From Anaeropeptidivorans aminofermentans (GTDB lineage: Bacteria; Bacillota; Clostridia; Lachnospirales; UBA5962), in the NCBI RefSeq assembly GCF_940670685.1, contig NZ_OW711693.1, positions 3,348,001-3,412,000 of the forward strand: a stretch of DNA of 64,000 bases. The letters run 5' to 3'. The notes under the pieces were generated by a model that worked only from the letters and a program-made list of their open reading frames with translations, was not told where the DNA came from and did no database searches. The stretch's first letter is position 1; every line of letters begins with the position of its first letter. Shown in pieces: positions 54,130 through 62,417 of the stretch. A program made the translations under genes and the position numbers.

Positions 54130-56700
54130 TCAAAATTTTCTTGCTATCAATTCACTTCTGGAATGAATTTCAAGCTTGCCGTATACACTTCTCAAAGTAG
54201 ATTTAACTGTTGTTTCGGATATATAGAGCTTAGCAGCAATCTCTTTTGCGCTCATCCTATCTTTTGCAAGAAGGGCAATTTCTCTTTCTCTCGGGGTTAA
54301 AAGGGATTTATCCCCAAGAAATGCCTTCTTTATTATGCTTATGCCTTTGGCTTGGCGTTTACAAAGGGTCATTAAATCTGTAAAGCTTCCCTGCTCCCCT
54401 CGAAGGGGCCTGCCTATGGGGCTTTTAAGCGCCTTTTCATAAGGCAGTAGAGTTCTATCCAAGGCCTTCTCTTCATGAAAACTATATCCATTCAGCCCTA
54501 AAAGTAAATCTCCCATGCATTCATGGTCTGCAAAAGGCAGATAAACCTGATCTATAAGAGCCATGTCAGCGGCCTCTTTAAGATAGCCAAGGGCTTTGGT
54601 GGTATTTCCATTGTGATAGACCGCAACTGCAAGAAAAATCAAATAATATACCCGAGGCATTCTATATTTTGCATTTCCGCTGGAATTTTCGAGGATATCC
54701 AGTGCAAAAAGGCTGGCTTCACAAAGCTCATTATACCGCTTATCCGCCAGCAGAAGCTGGAAATACAATACTCTTGCAAAAGGAACAACGGGGGCGTATA
54801 CGGACTGCTCTATGCTCTCCATACTGTAAAGCCACGGAGCAACATGGTCCTTTCTGCCCAGCAGCAGGCTTATCATAGACATGCATAAATCTACCATTTT
54901 GCAAATCGGCAGCTCTGGATTTTTCTCTCCATACCCTTGAATATTTTTAACTGTAGCTAAAAACTTTTCCGTATCCCCCCGCAGAATAAAAATTCGCGCA
55001 AGATTAAATTCTGCATAAAGGCTGATGCTTGTCTGCCCACAGCTGCGAGCCTTATAAAGAGATTTATGACAGAGAATCTCCGCCTCGTCATCATCTCCTT
55101 TTAAAAGCATGGCCTCTGCCCATACCAAATGGCTGAAGCCGGTTCCCTTGCCTTTGCTGTATTTGCGGTACAAAGCCCTGATTTCGTCCATGGTCTTTAA
55201 TGTTTGGTTCAGCCCGCCGGGTTCACGCCAGAACATTCCTAAAGCAGTAGGAAAAACAGACAGCCACTGGGTACTCTCTTTAAGCATATAAGAATGGGCA
55301 CCGAGCATCTCCCATGCATCACCAAGGCTCCCTTTCATTTTAGAAAGATCATTAAATTCACCAAACGCCTTTAAAATGATAAACTCTCCGGTAAGCTTCT
55401 GAATCTCCTCTTTTGTCATATCCCTTTTTTCTTTCAGAACCTTTCGTAAAAGCCTGCAAAGCCTTTCATAGGTATCATAATAGTCGTTTAGAAAAACATA
55501 GTACCCAAAAACAATCATGGTAAAGGGATACTTGCATAAGGTATCTTCCGAGCATTCCCCAATGATTGCCTTGATGAATTCTGCCTGGCACTTTTCCTTT
55601 TGCTTTTCAATATAAGCTCTTGTAAAGGGTAAGGATAAAAGCCCATCAAAATCTCCTACTTTATAGAAAAAACGGGCGGCGATACAATACTCTCCCTCTG
55701 CGGCACAGGATATACCTGCTTTATGTAATATATGGTCCTGGTACTCCTTGGGCATATGATAGTAAAATCGATTTCTCAAATAATCAAGCAATATACTATG
55801 AATGATAAAAAGGCGCTTATCCGGTATAAAGCGTATGAAGTCGCTGGTCCTAAGGTCTTCTTCAATTTCAACGGGAATGACGTTTTCGTCAACCATTGCC
55901 GCCGCCTGCTGAGCCGTAAAGCTGTCAAAAACCGATACTGTAAGCAGAAAATCCTGCTCCGTAGGCTTAAGGCGGTTCCAGACGGCAGTTTCTACCAGAT
56001 TCTCAATACCGGCTGAGCAAACTAAAGCGCCTGTTTCCTTAAAGTGAATCATCTGAAGCCGAATAGCCGCTACCCAGCCTTCCGTAGTTATGAATATGTT
56101 TTCAATCTCTTCTTCCGTAAGGCGAAGACCCTCCATGCGAAAGAAAGCAGCAATGCCTTCCCTGTCAAAAAAGAAGGAGGGCCCCTCAATCATATAAATA
56201 TTGTTATTATGTATGAAAGGCTGCTGCCTTGATTTAAGCTGCTGAGTAATAAATATCATATGCAGCTTGGCACATTCATGCATGGAAAAAGCATTCATCA
56301 GCTCCCGGTGAATACTGCAGTTTAGAAGATGGTAATTATCAATTACTAAATAAGTTTCTTCCTCACACTGTATATTTCTAAGATAAGATGCAATATAAAA
56401 CAATGTGTCTATGGTGGGGGGATTCAAATCCTTAAGATCGTCTGCCACCTGCCGGTTTAGATTTGAAAACAGCTCACAAATGCTAATCCATGCCGTAGAA
56501 GCGGATTCTCCCAAACAGGTATACCATATGCAGGAAGCCTTTGAAAGCTCATTTTTCAAATACTCTCTTACAGCCGTCGTTTTCCCAAAACCCGACGGTG
56601 CTTCAACCACAGTCAAAGGATATCGTGATATCTGGCTTAACTGTCTGTTAAGCTTGTCCGAAAAATAGTATTTATTCTGGTTACTGATTCTTGCGCTCAT
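54130..56700 (-). CDS. MalT-type LuxR-family ATP-dependent regulator
   Basis: 856 residues of the STAND/MalT architecture. The P-loop is APSGFGKTT (34-42), DNYHLL lies in the NTPase core, a long TPR-like helical sensor spans about 350-770, and a C-terminal LuxR helix-turn-helix ends the protein (LTPREREIALLAKDRMSAKEIAAKLYISE, about 798-826). Such proteins bind an inducer and ATP, oligomerise and activate promoters. GGAGG precedes the ATG. The inducer is unknown; adjacent targets could be the chemoreceptor set downstream. Confidence 0.95.
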   Translation of the reverse strand: MSARISNQNKYYFSDKLNRQLSQISRYPLTVVEAPSGFGKTTAVREYLKNELSKASCIWYTCLGESASTAWISICELFSNLNRQVADDLKDLNPPTIDTLFYIASYLRNIQCEEETYLVIDNYHLLNCSIHRELMNAFSMHECAKLHMIFITQQLKSRQQPFIHNNNIYMIEGPSFFFDREGIAAFFRMEGLRLTEEEIENIFITTEGWVAAIRLQMIHFKETGALVCSAGIENLVETAVWNRLKPTEQDFLLTVSVFDSFTAQQAAAMVDENVIPVEIEEDLRTSDFIRFIPDKRLFIIHSILLDYLRNRFYYHMPKEYQDHILHKAGISCAAEGEYCIAARFFYKVGDFDGLLSLPFTRAYIEKQKEKCQAEFIKAIIGECSEDTLCKYPFTMIVFGYYVFLNDYYDTYERLCRLLRKVLKEKRDMTKEEIQKLTGEFIILKAFGEFNDLSKMKGSLGDAWEMLGAHSYMLKESTQWLSVFPTALGMFWREPGGLNQTLKTMDEIRALYRKYSKGKGTGFSHLVWAEAMLLKGDDDEAEILCHKSLYKARSCGQTSISLYAEFNLARIFILRGDTEKFLATVKNIQGYGEKNPELPICKMVDLCMSMISLLLGRKDHVAPWLYSMESIEQSVYAPVVPFARVLYFQLLLADKRYNELCEASLFALDILENSSGNAKYRMPRVYYLIFLAVAVYHNGNTTKALGYLKEAADMALIDQVYLPFADHECMGDLLLGLNGYSFHEEKALDRTLLPYEKALKSPIGRPLRGEQGSFTDLMTLCKRQAKGISIIKKAFLGDKSLLTPREREIALLAKDRMSAKEIAAKLYISETTVKSTLRSVYGKLEIHSRSELIARKF

Positions 56701-57018
56701 CTCATTCCTCCAATTCCCATGGGGGAAAATTTCATGCAGCTCGTAGAGTAATTTTTCGTTTTGATGCTTTTATATCAAATAAACTTAAAGAGCATACAGC
56801 GCAAGTCATAAAAGCAATAGATTGCCATTTTTAAGTCTCTGTATACTTAATTTAAACCTATAAATTTAACATCGGCTTTTTCGAAATACCGTCGATAGCC
56901 GTCTGTTTTTCTACTGCAGAAAAGCCGGCATTTAAAGCGTAATTTTTACTCTGCAATATATCTTTTACAGTATTTTGCAAAACAAAGACTCTTTTAGGCA
57001 AAATACAGCTTTGCAAGG

Positions 57019-57465
57019 CTAATCCAAACAATCATCAACTTTATATTTAAGGACGTCTTCCGGTATTTTATCAGGGTTTAAATCCTTAAGGGCTTTCTCG
57101 CTTCCAAAAGAAACCGCCGTATCATAATACCAGCATTTAAATCTAAGGGTATTCATAGTTTTTTGGAGCTCTTCAATTTGCTTTTCTACTACGCCAAGGC
57201 GTTCATAAAACAGCTCCCGCCTTTCCTCTAAGGTGCTGTCACCTTCCTGGCACCAATCAAGAAAAAGCTTTATCGCCTTAATCGATAAGCCGGAGTTCTT
57301 CAGGCATTCAATTATTCTGAGGCTTTCCATCTCTGCCTCATTAAACCTGCGAATGCCTCCGTTGCCGCGTTCCATATTCGGAAACAAGCCTTCACGGTCA
57401 TAATAGCGTAAAGTTGAAATTGTGATACCAGTAATACTGGCTACTTCGCCAATGGAATATTTCAT
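57019..57465 (-). CDS. MerR-family regulator (AdhR/NmlR-like)
   Basis: A 148-residue protein with the MerR winged helix (YSIGEVASITGITISTLRYYDREGL, residues 3-27) and dimerisation coil but no ligand-binding domain, as in aldehyde- and thiol-stress regulators. C54 (IIECLKNSGLSIKAI) is near the reactive cysteine of AdhR/NmlR, and a further cysteine lies in RFKCWYYD. AAGGAG precedes the ATG. A dyad identical to that at the alcohol dehydrogenase promoter lies 215 nt upstream, so adh is a probable target. Confidence 0.9.
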   Translation of the reverse strand: MKYSIGEVASITGITISTLRYYDREGLFPNMERGNGGIRRFNEAEMESLRIIECLKNSGLSIKAIKLFLDWCQEGDSTLEERRELFYERLGVVEKQIEELQKTMNTLRFKCWYYDTAVSFGSEKALKDLNPDKIPEDVLKYKVDDCLD

Positions 57466-57680
57466 AATGGAACTCCTTTTCCAATTTTAAAAACCTGTTA
57501 AAGTATGCTGCAAACTTCAGGCTTGTGGCTGAATTCAAATAAAATAGGAACATTGTCAAATGGAACAGGAAAAACTCCTGAGCGGTATAAAAGCAAATTC
57601 ACTATACGTATTTTTAATTCAACTATAATAAAGCTTTATATTCTATAAAAATGCCCCTTTTCCAGCCTGCAGTACCTTCA

Positions 57681-57700
57681 ACCTAAACCTTACTTTAGGT
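57681..57700. promoter_or_regulatory. MerR-type dyad upstream of merR, identical to the adh operator
   Basis: ACCTAAA-CCTTAC-TTTAGGT, same 20 bp as 44795-44814. On the plus strand TTCAAC and ACATAC lie 19 bp apart around it, a poor -10, and no plus-strand gene follows for 1.7 kb. It may serve autoregulation or be the remnant of a lost divergent target. Confidence 0.6.
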
Positions 57701-57752
57701 TACATACTAAAGATACCTTATAGTCCATTTTCTGTCAAGAAAACCCATTATA

Positions 57753-57882
57753 TATAGTAAATTTCACACAAGGATGCAATAAAAATCTATTTTTCATAAA
57801 CGGCTTAAACATATAAAACCCCTGTGTTTAAGCCATTCAAAACAGACGACTTTTATTACTGTTTCATCTGAAATTTACTATA
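57753..57882. repeat. Family A MITE, 130 bp, perfect ends
   Basis: 14-bp perfect inverted ends TATAGTAAATTTCA/TGAAATTTACTATA. Inside are AATAAAAATCTATTTTTCAT, GGCTTAAAC...GTTTAAGCC and GACTTTTATTACTG. It aligns, inverted, with 61904-62033. Confidence 0.8.
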
Positions 57883-58182
57883 GATGTCAACCTTAAAAAG
57901 TTTTATAACCTCATCCTTGTATCTTTTTTAAAGTTCACTTAGTATAAAAAAGAGCGCAAAAAAGGCCGCTTATAGAGTAAATCTCCTAATGGGCCTTTGG
58001 GGATATTTAAACCATCTATATTTGTCATCAATTTAAATATATAAAAATTACCAAGGCTTCGGCTAAAAATTTCTTTCCTTTATCCCTTTATTTTATGTGA
58101 AATGCCTTAAACAAAGCAAATGTTTTTATATGCCTGAGATTGCAAGCTAAACTCTTGTGGTCTCTCATATCGTTTAGTATGG

Positions 58183-58300
58183 CTGAAATCATAGTATTGC
58201 CAAATGGAACAGGAAAGAAATCCTGACTGGATTAAAATACCCTTTACGGCATTTTACGAAACAAAAATTCTTATTGATTTTCTCTTATTTTATGTCTTCT
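58183..58300 (+). repeat. Family C repeat, left of the DUF5058 locus
   Basis: ATTGCCAAATGGAACAGGA, CTGGATTAAAATACC, GCATTTTACGAAACAAAAAT, TTCTTATTGATTTTCTC. Same orientation as the copy at 61780. A partial copy (TTGTCAAATGGAACAGGA) lies near 57554. Confidence 0.7.
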
Positions 58301-58561
58301 TAGAGCCAAATACTTACTACGGAATAAAATCTATTTGACTATATAATAAAGACAGTATTTCTATCATAAAATATCCGCACATGCAATCTGTCTACACATT
58401 AGGAACAAAATATACTGGTCTTTTTATTTTATCAAAGGCATACAATCCTATTAAGCTAGTATCCTCATTATTAAACATATAAGTATTTAGTGAAAAATCT
58501 ATGTTTTCTATATTTCTAAAAACTTCGCTAATCAAGCGAAATTTCCTTTAAAAGCGGCGGA

Positions 58562-59002
58562 CTATAAGCCGAATGATGCAAATATCTTAATCATCCACAC
58601 TACCCCAAAGCCCATGGCTATTAACATTAACAAATCGATTATAATAATAGGCAAAGAAAATTTCTTCCATCTATAGGGCAGCTTCTTTACAGTATATTCC
58701 GTAGATGCAGCTATTTTTACAAATATCATCATAATACCCATAAAACAAAATACCAGTATAATCCACCGGATAATTTGATTTGACATTGTGCCAAGAAGTA
58801 TGGCCGATATGTATATCAAGCTGAACATGAGTACTGTCTTGGCAGAGCTTTCTGAATATTTACGCAAAGCCCCCTTAATTTCTTCTGCCATGTCAATGTG
58901 CTTGCTTTTGTAAAACATCTCACCTATGCTTATAATAATTGACCAGCAGATCGCAAAAGCGGCAACAGGCGAAGCGCAGATACTATAGATAAATTGCATC
59001 AT
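58562..59002 (-). CDS. Small integral membrane protein, unknown family
   Basis: 146 residues from ATG 59002, chosen because GGGAGG lies 6 nt upstream. Four hydrophobic segments (FIYSICASPVAAFAICW; TVLMFSLIYISAILLG; WIILVFCFMGIMMIFV; SLPIIIIDLLMLIAMGFG) with short charged loops. I recognise no family. It is divergent from the DUF5058 operon, sharing its 470-bp upstream spacer. Confidence 0.6.
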   Translation of the reverse strand: MMQFIYSICASPVAAFAICWSIIISIGEMFYKSKHIDMAEEIKGALRKYSESSAKTVLMFSLIYISAILLGTMSNQIIRWIILVFCFMGIMMIFVKIAASTEYTVKKLPYRWKKFSLPIIIIDLLMLIAMGFGVVWMIKIFASFGL

Positions 59003-59475
59003 TTCAAGCCTCCCAACCATTATTCTATGTCTCATTATATTAGCATAGCTCTTAGAATAAAACCTCTGTTTCCATAGGCATATATGGCCTTTATATGTTA
59101 CAGCCTCTATACATCAGGCAAGATATTCTGTTTTTTAACTTCATATCTTTTTATTCGGTTTTCAAGAAATATTTTATTTCGGGCTAAAATTTATCACATT
59201 TTCCATTCACATTAATAAGTATGAGGACTTTGCATGGCGAATACTGAATCTTTCATTTCTACACAAAATAAAGTATTCGTAATTATGGTTTTCAGGATTC
59301 TGCCAGATATCCAGATATAGCAGAATGCATTTCAATCCGAAGTGCCTATAGCTTAAAACACAAAATATCCTCTGATATTTTGCAGCACTCTGTCACTTCG
59401 GCTTCAAGGTAATTCAGCTATAAACCGCAAAAAAGGCCTCTTGCTTATATAACATTAAAAAAGAGGAGGGTGTAA
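59003..59475. other. Divergent spacer containing the DUF5058 leader
   Basis: The left part (59003-59290) is AT-rich with no gene. The right part is the structured leader described separately. Confidence 0.5.
59297..59470 (+). promoter_or_regulatory. Structured leader with SD-pairing potential, possible riboswitch-like element
   Basis: Hairpin 1: ATTCTGC/GCAGAAT (59297-59303/59320-59326). Stem 2: CCGAAGTG/CACTTCGG (59337-59344/59394-59401) enclosing CAAAATATC-CTCT-GATATTTTG (59361-59382). TATAGCT (59347-59353) can also pair with AGCTATA (59416-59422), crossing stem 2 as a pseudoknot. CCTCTT (59437-59442) can pair with AAGAGG (59461-59466), covering part of the GAGGAGG ribosome site. It matches no riboswitch class I know. 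Confidence 0.4.
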
Positions 59476-60201
59476 ATGACACAGGAATATTCTGATATGG
59501 CTAATAGTATCGTCATGTGGATTGCTTGTGCACCAGGGGTTTTAATAGTACTTTTTCAATCTTTTTTGTTTTTTAAGAAAAGCAAAGCAGATGCTATTAA
59601 AATCGGATTAACCCAGAAGCAGGTTACAAGCGCCGTCAGAAGCGCTGCCGTAACCTCTATCGGTCCTTGCTTTGTAATGCTGACCGCTATGCTGACTCTA
59701 ATCCTTTATGTAGGGGCACCCCTTGCATGGCTTAGAGTTGATTTCATCGGCTCTGTTTCTTACGAACTACAAGGCGCTGATTTCGCAGCCAAAGGTATGG
59801 GCATTGAATTAGGTTCTGCCGCTATGGATGCAAACTACTTAGCCACTGCTGCAATTGTGATGGCCGGCGGCTGCATTGGCTGGGTTATATTTGCAGCGCT
59901 GTTTGCCGATAAGATGGATAAGGTTAATCATCTTATGTCAGGCGGGAACGCCGCTCTTGTACCTATCCTTGGCACAGGTGCCCTAATCGGTGTTTTTTCA
60001 TCTCTTACCACAGACAGGGTTTATCCTTTTAGAAACCAAGCCTTTGCCGTAATTATTTCAGGTCTTATTATGTTTATAATCCAAAAGTATAACAAAAAGG
60101 CAAATAAGCAGTGGGTTAAAGAATGGGGCCTTACGATTTGCATGATTGTGGGCATGGTGGGCGCAACTATACTTGAAGGATTGAATGTGCTGCCAAAATA
60201 A
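59476..60201 (+). CDS. DUF5058 membrane protein
   Basis: A 241-residue protein with about six transmembrane segments. Family-like features are ANSIVMWIACAPGVLIVLFQS at the N-terminus and KKSKADAIKIGLTQKQV with SAAVTSIGPCFVMLTAML. DUF5058 proteins usually occur with a second membrane protein and amino-acid- or peptide-handling enzymes, suggesting a transporter subunit. A strong GAGGAGG precedes the ATG. First gene of a three-gene run, 20 nt before the next. Confidence 0.8.
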   Translation: MTQEYSDMANSIVMWIACAPGVLIVLFQSFLFFKKSKADAIKIGLTQKQVTSAVRSAAVTSIGPCFVMLTAMLTLILYVGAPLAWLRVDFIGSVSYELQGADFAAKGMGIELGSAAMDANYLATAAIVMAGGCIGWVIFAALFADKMDKVNHLMSGGNAALVPILGTGALIGVFSSLTTDRVYPFRNQAFAVIISGLIMFIIQKYNKKANKQWVKEWGLTICMIVGMVGATILEGLNVLPK

Positions 60202-60221
60202 AGGAAGGATGTGATTGCATA

Positions 60222-60926
60222 ATGAATGCTGAACAACAAAAAGTATTCGATAATGATTATATGCCTTATATTATTAAATGGGGTAAAATTACCTGCTGGC
60301 TCTCAATACCGCTGATTTTTATACCGGCTTTTGCCCTAGCCATTTTTTATGGCGCCGCTCCTTCTATCGGGGGCATTATGACAGGCCTGATTGCATTGGT
60401 TTCAGCTATGGTTGCATGGTATGTAGTTGACCCTATAACGCTGTTTCCTATTTTGCATGTACCCGGAATGTATCTTACTTATATCGCCGGAAACTCTAAA
60501 GAAATTCGGGCTCCTGCGGCCACCTCTGCTTTATCTTCTGCAGACGTTCAGGCAGGTACCCCTCAGGGAACGGTTATAAGCTGTATTGCTATTTCAACCT
60601 CTATATTTATAAGCATTGCCGTTATGACTTTGGTTGCTATTGCAGGCCAATTTATATTAAGTTTATTGCCAAGTGCCGTAATAAGCTCCCTAAACTACTT
60701 ACTGCCTGCTCTTTTCGGTGCAATGCTTGTTCAAAGAATTATGATGGATTATAAAACCTCTGCTATTGTTATACCTGCGGCCTTTTTCTTCCGCTGGTGT
60801 ACCCTTCAGGGATTCTTCTCCTGGCTTCCATGGGGAGGAGGGTATGCACAAATCCTTCTTTGTGTAATAGCAGGGACTATTGCAGCAAGAAAGGTTCATG
60901 CTAAGATTATAAACCAAAGCAAATAA
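60222..60926 (+). CDS. Membrane partner of DUF5058
   Basis: A 234-residue protein with about six hydrophobic segments (CWLSIPLIFIPAFALAIFYG; GGIMTGLIALVSAMVAWYV; ISCIAISTSIFISIAVMTLVAIAG). A conserved-looking cytoplasmic loop is GNSKEIRAPAATSALSSADV. AAGGAAGG precedes the ATG, 20 nt after DUF5058. I cannot assign a named family with confidence; the pair probably forms one transporter. Confidence 0.7.
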   Translation: MNAEQQKVFDNDYMPYIIKWGKITCWLSIPLIFIPAFALAIFYGAAPSIGGIMTGLIALVSAMVAWYVVDPITLFPILHVPGMYLTYIAGNSKEIRAPAATSALSSADVQAGTPQGTVISCIAISTSIFISIAVMTLVAIAGQFILSLLPSAVISSLNYLLPALFGAMLVQRIMMDYKTSAIVIPAAFFFRWCTLQGFFSWLPWGGGYAQILLCVIAGTIAARKVHAKIINQSK

Positions 60927-61048
60927 TTTTATAGTAAATTTAAAGCATTATGAAACACGGCTCATAATGCCTATAAATACTTTAAAATATTTAAGAATAT
61001 ATCTTTAAATATACTTTTCCAAGCAAATTATTAAAGGGGGATTAACAA

Positions 61049-61744
61049 ATGGGATTTAATGAAAAAGTTCATGCGTTTATAGCGGCTAAATTTTATGTGC
61101 ATTTGACAGAAGAATTCGGTGAGAGAGGTAAAAAAGCTTTTATCCACGCCACACAATATTACGCTGAGCAAAGAGGACGGAGAATGGCTCAGAGGGCTAT
61201 CCGTGACGGCTATGATTTAACCTATGAAACTTATCTTCAATATGGGGAATGGGTTAACACACAGTATACTATTGAAAATGAAGTTTCCAATCAATCAAAA
61301 ATTGAAGAAATCAGCCCACATTATTTAATACATATCCACCGCTGCCCATGGCATGCCCAGTTTAAAGAAATGGGCCTTATTGAAGCAGGCCATGAATACT
61401 GCGAGCATTTAGATAACTCTATCTGCCGGGGCTTTAACCCCTATCTTACCTATGAGGTTGACCAGACGCTTCATAAAAGCGACTATTGCATTCATAGAAT
61501 TTTAAATACCAATTATAAAGAGATTCCCCAAAAACCTAAAAAAGCAGCATATCTTCAAAGCTTCGATTACCACTGCGGCCATTCCTATTGGTCCTATGCA
61601 GAGGTAACAGGGGCTATCTTTGCTGAAAAAGGTGAGCAAGTAAACACTCAGGTTCTTAAGGACTTTACGGATGAATATGGACAGGAAATGGCAGATAAAT
61701 TAGTTTCTTATAAAAATACAAATTTTAATGTGACAAATTGCTAA
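61049..61744 (+). CDS. L-2-amino-thiazoline-4-carboxylic acid hydrolase family protein
   Basis: A 231-residue protein of the ATC hydrolase family: N-terminal helical half (EEFGERGKKAFIHATQYYAEQRG) and a Cys/His-rich C-terminal half (HIHRCPWHAQFKEMGL, YCEHLDNSICRGFNPYL). In Pseudomonas the family enzyme opens the thiazoline ring of L-ATC on the way to cysteine, but clostridial members are diverse and mostly untested. AAAGGGGG precedes the ATG, about 120 nt after the membrane pair. It probably processes what the pair imports. Confidence 0.8.
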   Translation: MGFNEKVHAFIAAKFYVHLTEEFGERGKKAFIHATQYYAEQRGRRMAQRAIRDGYDLTYETYLQYGEWVNTQYTIENEVSNQSKIEEISPHYLIHIHRCPWHAQFKEMGLIEAGHEYCEHLDNSICRGFNPYLTYEVDQTLHKSDYCIHRILNTNYKEIPQKPKKAAYLQSFDYHCGHSYWSYAEVTGAIFAEKGEQVNTQVLKDFTDEYGQEMADKLVSYKNTNFNVTNC

Positions 61745-61779
61745 ATTAAATATCCATATCCTTTTATATACTTAAATTC

Positions 61780-61890
61780 ATATGAAATAGCGGCATTGCC
61801 AAATGGAACAGGAGAAAATCCTGGCTGGATTAAAATATCGTAAACGGTATTTTGCAAAGCAAAAATTCTTATTGCTTTTCTCCTGTTTAA
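61780..61890 (+). repeat. Family C repeat, right of the ATC locus
   Basis: CATATGAAATAGCGGCATTG, CCAAATGGAACAGGA, GGATTAAAATATCGTAAACG, TATTTTGCAAAGCAAAAATT, TTATTGCTTTTCTCC. Same orientation as 58183; inverted to 32787. Confidence 0.75.
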
Positions 61891-61903
61891 TGCTTTTTAA
61901 GTC

Positions 61904-62033
61904 TATAGTAAATTTCAAATTAAGCGGTAATAAAAATCGTATATTTTGAATGGCTTAAACATGGGGATTTTATATGTTTAAGCCTTTTATGAAAAATAGA
62001 TTTTTATTACATCCTTCAGTGAAATTTACTATA
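61904..62033. repeat. Family A MITE, 130 bp, perfect ends
   Basis: 14-bp perfect ends TATAGTAAATTTCA/TGAAATTTACTATA, exactly the same length as 57753-57882 and inverted relative to it. Inside is GGCTTAAAC...GTTTAAGCC. Confidence 0.8.
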
Positions 62034-62142
62034 AATGCTTATAAGTTTATAAAAGCAAATTGACTATACAATCTATAAAATTTGGATTGCGAGGCAATCC
62101 AAACCGTTCCTAATTAAATTCATGCCTTTTTATCATTATCAA

Positions 62143-62181
62143 AAAAGAAAGGTTATAGCCTAGGCTATAACCTTTCTTTTT
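62143..62181 (-). terminator. Terminator of tRNA-Arg(CCT)
   Basis: Perfect palindrome of AAAGAAAGGTTATAGCC and its complement with no loop bases, a T-run on the minus strand, 3 nt past the tRNA. Confidence 0.85.
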
Positions 62182-62184
62182 AAG

Positions 62185-62257
62185 CGTCCCCGAGACGACT
62201 CGAACGTCCGACCCTTCGCTTAGGAGGCGAATGCTCTATCCACTGAGCTACGGAGAC
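62185..62257 (-). tRNA. tRNA-Arg (CCT)
   Basis: Read on the minus strand, acceptor GTCTCCG pairs with CGGGGAC (one G-T), the anticodon loop CTCCTAA gives CCT, and the T-arm is TTCGAGTC-type. It is 73 nt with G discriminator and no encoded CCA. Confidence 0.95.
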
Positions 62258-62417
62258 ATGAAGCCAAGACAAGCCTCAGCTTTTTAACGCAATAGCTATT
62301 ATACTATATAATATTATTTAGCGCAATAGTTAAATACCTCATCTATAAGGGCAACCCCTGTCATGGGTTTGCCGTGGTTTCCTATATGCCACAAAGAAGG
62401 CATTTATCTGCGGCCTT

